Positions 55,198-64,000 of a stretch of 64,000 bases of DNA are shown here, in pieces; position 1 is the first letter of the stretch, and each line of letters starts with the position of its first letter. The notes beneath the pieces were generated by a model. That model had not been told where the DNA came from. It worked only from the letters and a program-made list of their open reading frames with translations, and did no database searches. Source of the stretch: Batkoa obscura (lineage: Eukaryota; Entomophthoromycota; Entomophthoromycetes; Entomophthorales; Batkoaceae); contig JASVEC010000009.1 in the NCBI GenBank assembly GCA_030770535.1, positions 1,302,001 through 1,366,000 on the forward strand. Direction: 5' to 3'. The translations under genes were made by a program, and so were the position numbers.

Positions 55198-56306
55198 TTT
55201 CATACTATTTTAAATCAATATAAAGATTTATATCATTATGGATAAGATTATTACTTTATAACATTATTTTTTTAAAATCATACGTAAAAATATATGAGTT
55301 TTAGTATATACTAATACTAATTTCATATAAATGCCTCTAAATTAATATGTCTTTTATTTTCATCGCACATAAGTGTATTATAATATGTCTTTATAAATTT
55401 GAAGTTTATAAAGGACTTCATCTGTTTTCAATGATAAATCTATTGTTGTGATAAATTGTAAAGTATAAATAATTAGAAGAATGATAGTAGTTTAATTGTT
55501 TGATTGTGTTTGATATTTTAATATGACAGCAATGTATAATTTGAACAAGATATAAATCCCCTTTTTATAGGTTGAAGCATTATTTCATTGTAATCAAAAA
55601 CACAACTTATGATAAAATTTTTATAAATTCATCACTCTTTTAAACAAAAGAATCACCACAAAAAGATGTAACTCTACAAAATAATTTATATCATTTAAAA
55701 ATATATCAAACTATTGTAATGAATATACGACCAAAACAATATTATAGAAAGAAACTAAATGTATTTTGATCACCATAGTGAAGCAAAGGAAACGGATATA
55801 AGTTCATAGTTTACTTATTATAATGCGTACCTTTATTTCAAAGTCTATATATTTTCATAATGTTTAGATTGGTTTTAAATGAAACAGTTAATGGCTAACA
55901 TTATATGGATCAAAACGTGTGCAAAATCTCTAATTGAACTAAATAGATCTAGTTGCTGTGCTTTAAGCATATATTATTTATTAAGCTTGATATCCTTTTG
56001 CTGATAATTATTATGCATCGTAAAACTGTCTGTGGTGGAAACCATAATAAGTTTTGATTTGATTTTCATTCAACAGCCAAATTTTTTATTTTACGAATAT
56101 CTAGAAGTTATTATTACAATATGAAGTACTGATATAAAGTACATAATAACAATTCACAACTCCTTAAATTTATAAAATTGCAAAGCAATGACCATGACAT
56201 AAATCCCTTTAATTTGTATAAACTTTACTTTGTTGTAAGGGTCTTTAGTATGCTATGTTAAAGTATCTATGCAATGGTAGTGATAAAATTTAAAATCAGA
56301 GGACCT
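55198..56306. other. Intergenic DNA
   Basis: AT-rich, between the secreted-protein gene and crystallin-like copy 6 (tail to tail). Nothing recognised. Confidence 0.4.
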
Positions 56307-56738
56307 TTAAAGTTTGATTTTTTTATCGTCCTTATTCACTTCTGTAGCAAAATTACCAGAATTATCTTTTGTCAAAGAAACGCCATAACTAGTTAAATTA
56401 CCCTCGACGCGCTCTACTTCATTATTTTTAGACCACATCCTTTTAGGAACCAATACAGAAATCAAAGCACCATTAAATTCATTTGTAATATTTCCTTCTC
56501 CTGCACTTATAAAATAATGGTCTCCAGTGAAATTGCCATCAGAATACAGATCAATTTCATAAAGGCCCACTAATGCACTATCCCATGAGATCGCTTTATC
56601 ATTAAACCAATTAGGCACATTGAAGCACCCATAATTTTTGGGAGTATACCAACTTCTACCGCTTTGATCCGCATGTTTATAAAAGCAAACAGACTTAACA
56701 ATAGCAATAAGCACAACTAAATAATAAAAATAAAGCAT
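56307..56738 (-). CDS. Beta/gamma-crystallin-like secreted protein, copy 6 (intact)
   Basis: A 143-residue protein with signal peptide MLYFYYLVVLIAIVKSV. The first motif reads CFYKHADQSGRSWY...VPNWFNDKAISWD, the second IDLYSDGNFTGDHYFI...NEFNGALISVLV. The calcium-type motif is NDKAIS in the first half and a weaker NGALIS in the second, so binding may be reduced. The tail carries NNEVERVEGNLTSYG and ends KDDKKIKL. Intact frame and start. A MITE (56774-56877) sits about 35 bases upstream of the ATG, at the same site as in copies 2 and 4. Confidence 0.8.
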   Translation of the reverse strand: MLYFYYLVVLIAIVKSVCFYKHADQSGRSWYTPKNYGCFNVPNWFNDKAISWDSALVGLYEIDLYSDGNFTGDHYFISAGEGNITNEFNGALISVLVPKRMWSKNNEVERVEGNLTSYGVSLTKDNSGNFATEVNKDDKKIKL

Positions 56739-56773
56739 TTTTTTATTACGTTGAACTCATAAATATGTAGCTG

Positions 56774-56877
56774 TATGGGGATGTATTTTTTTGTTTAAGA
56801 ATTTTACTGGCAGTTTTTCCACTTAAATAGCGCTCAAAAAACGGAAAAGTGATGAAACCAAAAAAAACACCCCCATA
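56774..56877 (-). mobile_element. Hairpin MITE, copy 21 (upstream of crystallin-like copy 6)
   Basis: Complete: TATGGGGATGTATTTTTTTG ... ACACCCCCATA, TA-flanked. Confidence 0.88.
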
Positions 56878-57059
56878 TATATTTTTGTATTGAATATGGC
56901 TTTTGAGTATAGCAATAAGTCACTAAAAAATAATAAATGTTTTTGATAAAACTGTAATATTGGGCTAAATAGCATATTAAAACGAAAAAACACATACTAC
57001 AGTAACACCAAATTAGTTTTTGTATGATTCAAAAAAATTGGATAATTTTGAAATTAGTA

Positions 57060-57162
57060 TATGGGGATGTATTTTTGTATTTAAGAATTTTACTAACGAT
57101 CTTTCCGCTCAAATAGCGCTTAGAAAATGGAAAAAGTGATAAAACCAAAAAAACACCCCATG
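57060..57162 (-). mobile_element. Hairpin MITE, copy 22
   Basis: Complete: TATGGGGATGTATTTTTGTA ... ACACCCCATG. Confidence 0.86.
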
Positions 57163-57242
57163 TATTTTTAGTATACTATGATTTTATAAAAAAAGCAATT
57201 TGGTGCTATTGTAGTATAACCATTTCAATTATGCCTCTTTGG

Positions 57243-57315
57243 TTTTTATCTTTTATCTTTTATCTTTTATCTTTTATCTTTTATCTTTTATCTTTTATCC
57301 TTTATCTTTTATCTT
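57243..57315. repeat. TTTTATC heptanucleotide minisatellite
   Basis: About ten nearly perfect TTTTATC units, one with a C for T. Confidence 0.93.
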
Positions 57316-58584
57316 TGAATAGTGTCGATTATATAAGCTATACATAGAGGTTGTAAAGTTTAACATTAGCCTAATACTATAAAGCCTGTAATAGGATTAT
57401 ATATAAATAAATTACTATTAAGTTTGAATCATAATAAAATTAAGTTTTGTTTTATTATGATGTTTCAAGGTTTATATAGTTATGCTATATAATTTGAGGT
57501 GTTGTTAATTTAGGGTTTTATAAGACAATAAGAGATAAAACAGGGATGACGTATTAAATATTATTCAGAATCCCTATTACAGGTAATAGCAATTATGATA
57601 AAAATGCAATATTAATTTAAAAAGTTATTTACCAAATTAAAACTATACCATTTTGTTTAGAAATGAGAACTAAGGTAGTTACATTTACAGATGTAATGAG
57701 TTTTAATTTTTTTCTTTACTTAACAACCTCTCCAATAAAAAACCAGAGGACAGATAGATTTTAAATAATAATGTAATATCCTATCCCAAATACAAAAACT
57801 ATTCAAGAACTTCAGTTATCATATTTCATACATGGTAACACTCCTTATTTAAGTTGACTTAAATTATAACTCTTTTGCCTTTTTTCTGCTTCTTTTAGCC
57901 TAAAATGATCTTATAGCCCCTTCTCCTAAATATTGTATAAACCTTAAAACAATAAAAAGATAAGTTATTTACTCTATAAAACATGTTTAACTTGTTTACT
58001 TTTTTTGAACATTATCCACTATCAAGCTCAGTTATATCACGTAATTTCCCATTTACTAATACCAGATAGTCAGAAACTAAAACATCAGAAACACTTAATA
58101 AATAAAACTATGCAAATATATTTTTTCTAAATTCAGTAATAACCCAATGTCCATATTGAAAATAAAAATGGTATAGACTTAAAAAAAACATGTAGATTAA
58201 AGACTGTATTGAGCATTTGATTAAAAGTAATAAACTTGTTATTCTTTGTACAGTGTATGCTGTGAAAGTGTTTATAATCCCTGTGTCGAGGATAACTGTG
58301 TAGCAAACAATTGTTTGTATTGAAAAAATAATAAATACATCCCATACTTCTTGTTACAAGGACTAGTTTCTTGTTTTTATCAATAAATAAAACTACTTAT
58401 CAACTTTGTTTCAATTAAATATGTGATTAAAGTTAAAGCACAATTTTGTGGGTTTGTAAAATTATAGAATCTAAAAACAATAAACGGATGCCTTAGGTAT
58501 AAGTAAAATTAAGTTGTATAAAGCTTTATTTCTTTTAGTTTTTATTATTCCATGTTAAACTACTTGTATAGTAAAGTCTCAATA

Positions 58585-59025
58585 CTAAGAGTTACCGAAT
58601 CCTCGAAGGGGAACCTTATCCCCCATTTTATTCGTCTTTACTGCAAAATTATCAGAAGTAACTTTTGTTACAGAAGTATTGTGTTTAACCAATTCATTCC
58701 CAACATCCTTTGATCCAATATTATTAGACTTGGGCCATGAATACGTCCAAATTGAAGTTATAACATCATTGAATCCAGCATCAATATTTTCATACTCAAC
58801 ATAAAGATCCTGAGAATCTCCTTTACAATCTGCAGCAGAATATATGATATAATAAAACCTTTCTTCTGTATCATGCCACGAGGGCGTTTTATCGTTAAAC
58901 CAATCAGGTACATTACAACATCCTATATCGTAATAGCACCAGCTTGCGTCACCTTGATTTTCGTGTTCATAAAAGCAAACGGATTTAACAGTAGCAATAA
59001 GTACTAAATAATAGAAACAAAGCAT
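58585..59025 (-). CDS. Beta/gamma-crystallin-like secreted protein, copy 7 (intact frame)
   Basis: A 146-residue protein with signal peptide MLCFYYLVLIATVKSV. The first motif is CFYEHENQGDASWC...VPDWFNDKTPSWHD and the second IYSAADCKGDSQDLYV...DAGFNDVITSIWTY. The second motif keeps N-D-x-I-T-S. Extra Cys residues are present (CYYDIGCC). The frame and ATG are intact, but the DNA immediately upstream is the inverted start of copy 8, so the ancestral promoter seen before the other copies is missing. Transcription therefore cannot be assumed. Confidence 0.78.
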   Translation of the reverse strand: MLCFYYLVLIATVKSVCFYEHENQGDASWCYYDIGCCNVPDWFNDKTPSWHDTEERFYYIIYSAADCKGDSQDLYVEYENIDAGFNDVITSIWTYSWPKSNNIGSKDVGNELVKHNTSVTKVTSDNFAVKTNKMGDKVPLRGFGNS

Positions 59026-59091
59026 TATTTTTTGTTTCTATTATTTAGTTGTACTTATTGCTACTGTTAAATCCGTTTGCTTTTATGAACA
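58965..59091. repeat. Head-to-head inverted junction of copies 7 and 8
   Basis: Left arm 58965-59020 and right arm 59032-59091 mirror each other through the signal-peptide codons (AACAGTAGCAATAAGTAC against GTACTTATTGCTACTGTT), with about 11 bases between them. Confidence 0.9.
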
Positions 59092-59452
59092 TGCGAATTT
59101 TAAAGGTAGATATTGGTGCGAAGCTGTTACTGAATGTACCAATATGTTTAATGAGGCTAATAACATAATGACTTCATGGAAAAATGCAAATGTAGTAGTT
59201 TTTGAAACTTGTATATATTCTGATGTTGGCTGTACTGGAGATGCCTGATATTTAAATGCAGATGAGGGAAATGTTGTAAATGAAGCCAACAATGTTATGG
59301 GTTCTGTAAAGATTTTTCGAATTAAGCATACCAATGATGAAGTAAAACATGTAAAGAGTGATTTAGCTAACCGTGACATTTTTATGAGTAAAGTAAACTC
59401 TGACAGTATCAGTGTAAAAGCAGATAAAGTTGATGGTAGGACTTCGCTTTAA
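59027..59452 (+). pseudogene. Beta/gamma-crystallin-like secreted protein, copy 8 (inverted, broken)
   Basis: The only plus-strand member. It reads VLIATVKSVCFYEHANFKGRYWCE, MFNEANNIMTSW, a second motif with NEANNVMGSVKIF, and a tail ending DKVDGRTSL. There is no ATG at the expected start, because the region is the turn of an inverted repeat, and one in-frame stop lies in the middle (near 59250). The two N-D motifs are changed to N-N. It arose by inverted duplication next to copy 7 and is probably dead. Confidence 0.82.
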
Positions 59453-60479
59453 AGAACCAATCCTGATTTATAAAAAAAAACAGGTCAAGTGAATAAAAGT
59501 AATATTTCTAAATTTTTAAATATAATACATAAGTGTGAACATAGTAGCACTTACGTAAAGTTTTTTATATTACTATTAGTGCTAATTTGATTTATATTGT
59601 ACTTTTACTGTAGTATATTTATACGAAATAAATTAATATCTGCGTTAAAATAAGAATAAAAAATCTAAAAGATATTGTATTCAATTAAGTAGCGTTGAAG
59701 TTTAGAATCAGTTTATTAAAAATTGTATAAATAGAGTTAAATTCGATAATTGATATATATCCCATTGACAGACCAATATTGATAGGTAGTATATTCATGA
59801 TGTTATGGTTATTTTAACTTGAGTTTTTTAGTCACCATTGTAAACACACGTTAATGATTGGTAACATTACAATCTTAATAATATAATAATTAAAATATGA
59901 AGGTATTTTTTTATTTTATCACTTTCCATTTTTTAAGCACTGTTTGAGTGGGAAAATTATTTGCAAAATTCTTAAACAAAAAAATATATCCCCATATGGA
60001 AGTTTGATATTAAGGTTTGAATGTATTAAAATAATGTTTTATCAATTTTTTCTTAACATACAAATAAAAATAAAGTTTAAAAACAAAAAACAAAAATAGC
60101 TTTTACTACAGAAAATTTTAAAAAACTTAGAACCTGGGTAATTGTATAAACTAACCGTCAAAACAAAAAACTAACTGTCAGGAAAATTGGCACTTTTTAA
60201 CTAGAGGAAAAGACTTTTAATGGACTAGTTTTATATACTAGCTCTTTAGCAACTAATTACGTCTCTGAGGCGTCAGCTTTTAAAACTATTTAATGAGAAT
60301 ATCTATAATACATTGACATGGTTCTGCTTTTAAACTTTAAGCAAATTAAATATATGATTTTATTTTTACTAAATTTCACCTACCAAATGGTAAATTTGGC
60401 AAATCAAGAAAATTAGTCTATTTTTGAAACTAAGTTATAAATATTAACTTTATGTTTTAAAAAGAAGGAAAAAAACAAA
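59453..60479. other. Intergenic DNA with a MITE
   Basis: MITE at 59896-59996. The rest is AT-rich without a gene, up to tRNA-Val. Confidence 0.45.
59896..59996 (+). mobile_element. Hairpin MITE, copy 23
   Basis: TATGAAGGTATTTTTTTATT, core TTTATCACTTTCC and AAGCACTGTTTGAGTGGG, right end ATATCCCCATA. Confidence 0.82.
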
Positions 60480-60553
60480 GTTTCCGTGGTGTAGTTGGTT
60501 ATCACATCTGTCTAACACACAGAAGGTCTCCAGTTCGAATCTGGACGGAAACA
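60480..60553 (+). tRNA. tRNA-Val (anticodon AAC)
   Basis: The acceptor GTTTCCG pairs with CGGAAAC. The D-arm has GTGTAGTTGGTTATCAC, the anticodon stem-loop TCTGT-CTAACAC-ACAGA carries AAC, the T-arm is CCAGTTCGAATCTGG, and the discriminator is A. No intron. Confidence 0.95.
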
Positions 60554-60713
60554 ATTTTTAGACTCGAATGTACTTCAAGTTTGTCATTTTTAAAAAAACA
60601 TTGAAACTAATTTCTAAAACTGCCAATCTTTCAAAACTGATCAAAATTCGCTAAGCAAATCTAAAATAAAGATCTTTTTTAACAAAAAAAACAGCCTTTT
60701 ATTTCTTTAATAA

Positions 60714-60997
<284 letters not shown>

Positions 60998-61432
60998 AAT
61001 AGAACCCTTTTTTTATTAAAAATATTTAATGTAACTTATTACTTCAACTTTTATTTAGTTTAGATTTTATTCTTTGTTTTTTTAAATTGAAAGGACAATA
61101 GGTTTATATGCTTTATTTGATACTAATAGAGATTAACACATCACTTAGTTCAGGAGACAAAAAATTAAAAGGGACTTGTCCTTGAAGAAGGGCCAGGATT
61201 TTATCATTGTGACTAGATTGAAGCCTTTGAGGAACAGGGAATCAGGAGGGTTTAGATGCTATTGAAAGATTTGGCTTTCCATAACAGTTTATAAATAATT
61301 TTATTCAATATTAGCTATGGCGCCTAGTATCTGGTTTTATAAGAGGAGGTGAAGTAGGGTTAAAGGAAATTTCAGTATGAACTAACACAATAAAGAAAGA
61401 TTGAATAAATAGCAATATAATAGGTATGGCTT
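60998..61432. other. Intergenic DNA with a possible extra exon
   Basis: Between two convergent genes. A minus-strand stretch at about 61131-61230 reads NDKILALLQGQVPFNFLSPE and continues to a stop. It looks coding but has no start or partner exon I can define. Confidence 0.35.
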
Positions 61433-62785
61433 TTATTCTTTGTTTTTATAATGTTTTAAATTTCTAGTTTCAACATACCACCTCTTCCATCCGTTGAACA
61501 ATCCACATAATGAATTTTTTTCAGCATCTAAATAATCCAATACATTTGGCAACAGTCGAGCATTTTGTTTTGAATGATGGCCTGAGCCAATAATAATATA
61601 AAGTAAACTATCTTTGCCGATTACTTTATCATTCCTTAGAAATTGAATACTTTCTTCTAATACACTTAAAGCTTCATTAACGTGAAGTCCATGAAGATCT
61701 AATATATTTTTATCTTTTCCTTTACGATTTTGTAAAATTGCTTTAGCTGCTAATCTATGTTGTTCTTTCATTAATAAATTATATTTTTGACCTTCTAACG
61801 AGTTTTGTTTAGCTATATCCATTTTATTATTTAAGTAACCACTCCTTGCTTTTTCAAAATATGAGTTACGTATCTTAGCTAACTCAATAGCTTTGGAACG
61901 ATAATCTAAATATACTTGGCTTACTGCAGAGCCGGTTTCAACCCATGGGACTATTACTTCTGGGCGTTTTGATATGCTTTTAATACGTTTTTCTAAACTT
62001 TCAGGACCACTAGTGTCTTTGATGGCTTTACTCTTTCCATATTCTTTTGGTTTTGGAAATCTTTGCTTTAATAAATTATAGGCAGTTAATTCATTATCTC
62101 GAGCACTATTTAAATATTGTAATAATATGGTATTGGGCACCCAGGGCAATTTATCTTTTAAGTAACTCATTTTTTTACTATTTTGTTCACTTTTGACGGC
62201 TATTTTGTTAGATTTCCAAAAGTTATTATTACTATTGCTTTGAGTGTTGTTAATTAAATCTGGAAACTCAAATTTATTTGTAATGGTACTTTCTTTTTTA
62301 ATTATGGGTTCTAAAGTCAAATTAGTTAGCTTGTTCGTTATTGTGACTGTGTCTAATTTATGTAGAAAATGACAGCTATCCCCATTAGCACAAAATCCTT
62401 TTAACCAAAACTTACACAGAGTTGAGTCTAAAGAATGAGAAAACCAACAGTCTTTACGGAAACAAGAGCCTTCCATAAAATGACGACATACTTGAGGCTT
62501 CTTTATTGTTGTATCTGGTTGAGTTGTAACAGTAGGAATAGTCAGTGCAGTTGATTTTGGTTTAAATTCTTGATTAATCAAAGTATCCATTGTTTTTTCA
62601 AATTCGTAACCATTATCTTCAAATAATTTAGATAAAAATTCAGTTGGTAACTCACCCATATAATCTAAATCTTCTTCTAGCTGTACTTCATTTTCTAGTG
62701 GCTGATGGTAACTTGGCTCTTTCTTCTGAGGTGGTATCATCTTTCCTTGTTTTACGTAATTTACTTTTATCTTCGAGTTGTACAT
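61433..62785 (-). CDS. CCCH zinc-finger and Smr-domain protein
   Basis: A 450-residue, single-exon protein. Domains in order: a CUE-like helical stretch (about 46-70, LPTEFLSKLFEDNGY); CCCH finger 1 with C100, C108, C113, H117 (C-x7-C-x4-C-x3-H); CCCH finger 2 with C124, C132, C138, H142 (C-x7-C-x5-C-x3-H); a poorly conserved middle; a DUF1771 helical region (about 292-352, YRSKAIELAKIRNSYFEKA); and a C-terminal Smr domain (about 361-440) with LDLHGLHVNEA and IIGSGHHSK. The CCCH pair binds RNA. Smr domains with DxH and GxG marks act as endonucleases or nucleic-acid binders, and relatives such as yeast Cue2 cut mRNA at stalled ribosomes. The LDLHG sequence keeps the D-x-H pair. A role in RNA quality control is inferred, not shown. 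Confidence 0.92.
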   Translation of the reverse strand: MYNSKIKVNYVKQGKMIPPQKKEPSYHQPLENEVQLEEDLDYMGELPTEFLSKLFEDNGYEFEKTMDTLINQEFKPKSTALTIPTVTTQPDTTIKKPQVCRHFMEGSCFRKDCWFSHSLDSTLCKFWLKGFCANGDSCHFLHKLDTVTITNKLTNLTLEPIIKKESTITNKFEFPDLINNTQSNSNNNFWKSNKIAVKSEQNSKKMSYLKDKLPWVPNTILLQYLNSARDNELTAYNLLKQRFPKPKEYGKSKAIKDTSGPESLEKRIKSISKRPEVIVPWVETGSAVSQVYLDYRSKAIELAKIRNSYFEKARSGYLNNKMDIAKQNSLEGQKYNLLMKEQHRLAAKAILQNRKGKDKNILDLHGLHVNEALSVLEESIQFLRNDKVIGKDSLLYIIIGSGHHSKQNARLLPNVLDYLDAEKNSLCGLFNGWKRWYVETRNLKHYKNKE

Positions 62786-63016
62786 TTGAAAAATTTAAAC
62801 TTAGAAAAAAGTTAATTAAAATTTTAAATTTCAACTCAAAATAAGTCAATAAAAAAACTTCTAAAAAGAATCTAAACTATTATTAAATTTTATTATTATT
62901 ATTGTTACACTATATATAAACTTTATTTAAAAACGATAAATCAAAATGAATAATTTTAATAAAATGCAAAATAATCAATGAACTAGAAGCATAAAGCAAA
63001 CGCAATCTAGACCCTA
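62786..63016. other. Short spacer
   Basis: Separates the CCCH/Smr start from the 3' end of the transporter gene. AT-rich, no feature seen. Confidence 0.4.
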
Positions 63017-64000
63017 TTAATTCACTCTTCCTTTTGTTTCAATGGGTAACAGTAGCATGCAAATACCAACAAACACAAACATAATAGCTGATATATAATT
63101 AGGAAGTGATAAAGAAATAGATATTAATCCACCAGTAACTAAAGGTGCTATTATACCCGCACTAAATAAATAATATTAATATCAAATTACAATAAAAAAC
63201 TAAAAAAAACAACTTACATTCTACTTAAAGCGGACGCAGTACCACAAGCCGTACCACGTACCACAGTATCAAACACTTCAGGGGTATAAGCATAAATAAC
63301 AGCATACATAATGGTGACTAAAAATGAAATAAGACTTGAAGAAAATACAATTAAATTTGAAGATTTGGCAAAGATAAATAATATTAAGCCAAATGCTGAA
63401 CCAAATGCTGATAATGCCATGGACCCTTTTCTTCCTAAAAAGGTTTCTACTAAGAAGCTACCAAGCTATAAATAAGATGTTAATTATTATAGTTTTAATA
63501 TAAACAAAACTTACAATTGAACCTGGTATTCCACTTAATGAATAAATAAATGTAGAAAAATAAACTTCAGCCAAAGTAAATTTTGTACCATCGGAACCAT
63601 TTTTCATATCCAAATAGCTTGGTAAAAATACATTAAACATAGTATAAGCGAAAGAAGTAAATGTCCAAATAAGCCAAACCAGAATAGTTGTTTTAAAATA
63701 TTTTCTTGAAAACAAAGGAATCAATTTATCAAAATAACTTCTATTTTCAATAATATTAACTGAATCGGAATCACCACTATGATTAGATTTTGTTTCTAAC
63801 ATACTTTCTTCAACCTCAGGCGATATTGTATTATAATCTAAACTACTATCATTTTGTATATCCTTTAAATTAATTGATAATCTAGAGCCATTAATATGTA
63901 CAATTTTTCTTAATACAACAACTACTTCTTCAGCTCGATTTTGAGACATTAAAAATTTCGGAGATTCAGGTAAATGAAATAATACTACTCTTGCAACAAC
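63017..64000 (-). CDS. Major facilitator transporter, SV2/SVOP-like, C-terminal part
   Basis: The gene runs off the right edge. Visible exons are 63515-64000, 63218-63465 and 63017-63161, with introns of 49 and 56 bases, giving 293 residues to the stop at 63017. The frame is open to base 64000 and begins inside the protein: LPESPKFLMSQNRAEEV is the conserved PESPR-type motif after transmembrane helix 6 of sugar-porter/SV2 relatives. A polar loop follows, then helices 7-12: FKTTILVWLIWTFTSFAYT, LAEVYFSTFIYSLSGIPGS, the LGRKG loop motif, SFLVTIMYAVIYAYTPEVFDT with the conserved Y-x-P-E, RGTACGTASALSR, and NYISAIMFVFVGICMLLLP with PIETKG. A membrane transporter of small organic solutes; the substrate cannot be told. 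Confidence 0.9.

Larger units (their letters stand above)
56739..58584. other. Array spacer with two MITEs and a heptamer repeat
   Basis: MITEs lie at 56774-56877 and 57060-57162, and a TTTTATC minisatellite at 57243-57315. Frame 58133-58345 has no support. Confidence 0.5.

Noticed and set aside
58133-58345. 70-residue minus-strand frame
   Set aside because: No signal peptide, domain or relative; composition like the surrounding non-coding DNA.

Overview
The window is a strongly AT-rich piece of nuclear DNA from a eukaryote, most likely an early-diverging ('zygomycete-grade') fungus. Pointers are short GT-AG introns of about 46-94 bases, nuclear-type tRNA genes, a secreted polysaccharide (chitin) deacetylase, Mdm35, and a CCCH/Smr-domain protein of fungal type. 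Intergenic DNA is long and full of small DNA-transposon derivatives. I cannot fix the genus. Conidiobolus-like Entomophthoromycotina would fit the base composition and gene style, but that is a guess.

Layout. 0-6.6 kb: an abutting tRNA-Lys/tRNA-Gly pair; CCT5 (chaperonin epsilon, 7 exons) between two inverted tRNA-Ser genes; a chitin-deacetylase-like gene; a small RVxF-motif protein. 8-16.4 kb: a broken copy and, 7 kb away in inverse orientation, an intact copy of an NADPH-dependent alkenal reductase, with a second small RVxF protein and a six-exon ELMO-domain gene between them. 17-21 kb: mostly transposon debris (hairpin MITEs, two 465-bp TIR elements) and a decayed secreted-protein gene. 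21.6-29.8 kb: a palindromic locus, tRNA-Gly(-), gene A(+), gene B(-), loop, B'(+), A'(-), tRNA-Gly(+), carrying four members of a protein family I do not recognise. 31.8-34.0 kb: a protein with six helix-turn-helix repeats. 34.9-39.6 kb: DNA topoisomerase II (six exons, minus strand), with its acidic tail in another frame. 40-59.5 kb: an array of eight small secreted beta/gamma-crystallin-fold genes in various states of decay, plus one unrelated 372-residue secreted protein. 60-64 kb: tRNA-Val, Mdm35, a CCCH/Smr protein and the C-terminal part of an SV2/SVOP-like major-facilitator transporter that runs off the right edge.

Recurring theme. Several gene pairs here are inverted duplicates with abrupt blocks of near-identity: the inner palindrome arms, 636 identical bases shared by the reductase and its pseudogene, inverted identical tRNA pairs, and a head-to-head crystallin-like pair. 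Intrachromosomal gene conversion or fold-back repair is the simplest reading. About two dozen copies of a 100-115-bp TA-flanked hairpin MITE are spread through all non-conserved DNA. Their presence or absence at one site upstream of the crystallin-like genes records the duplication history. The housekeeping genes (CCT5, ELMOD, TOP2, MDM35, CCCH/Smr, MFS) are not an operon and show no functional link. I saw no LTR, retroviral or capsid-bearing element.
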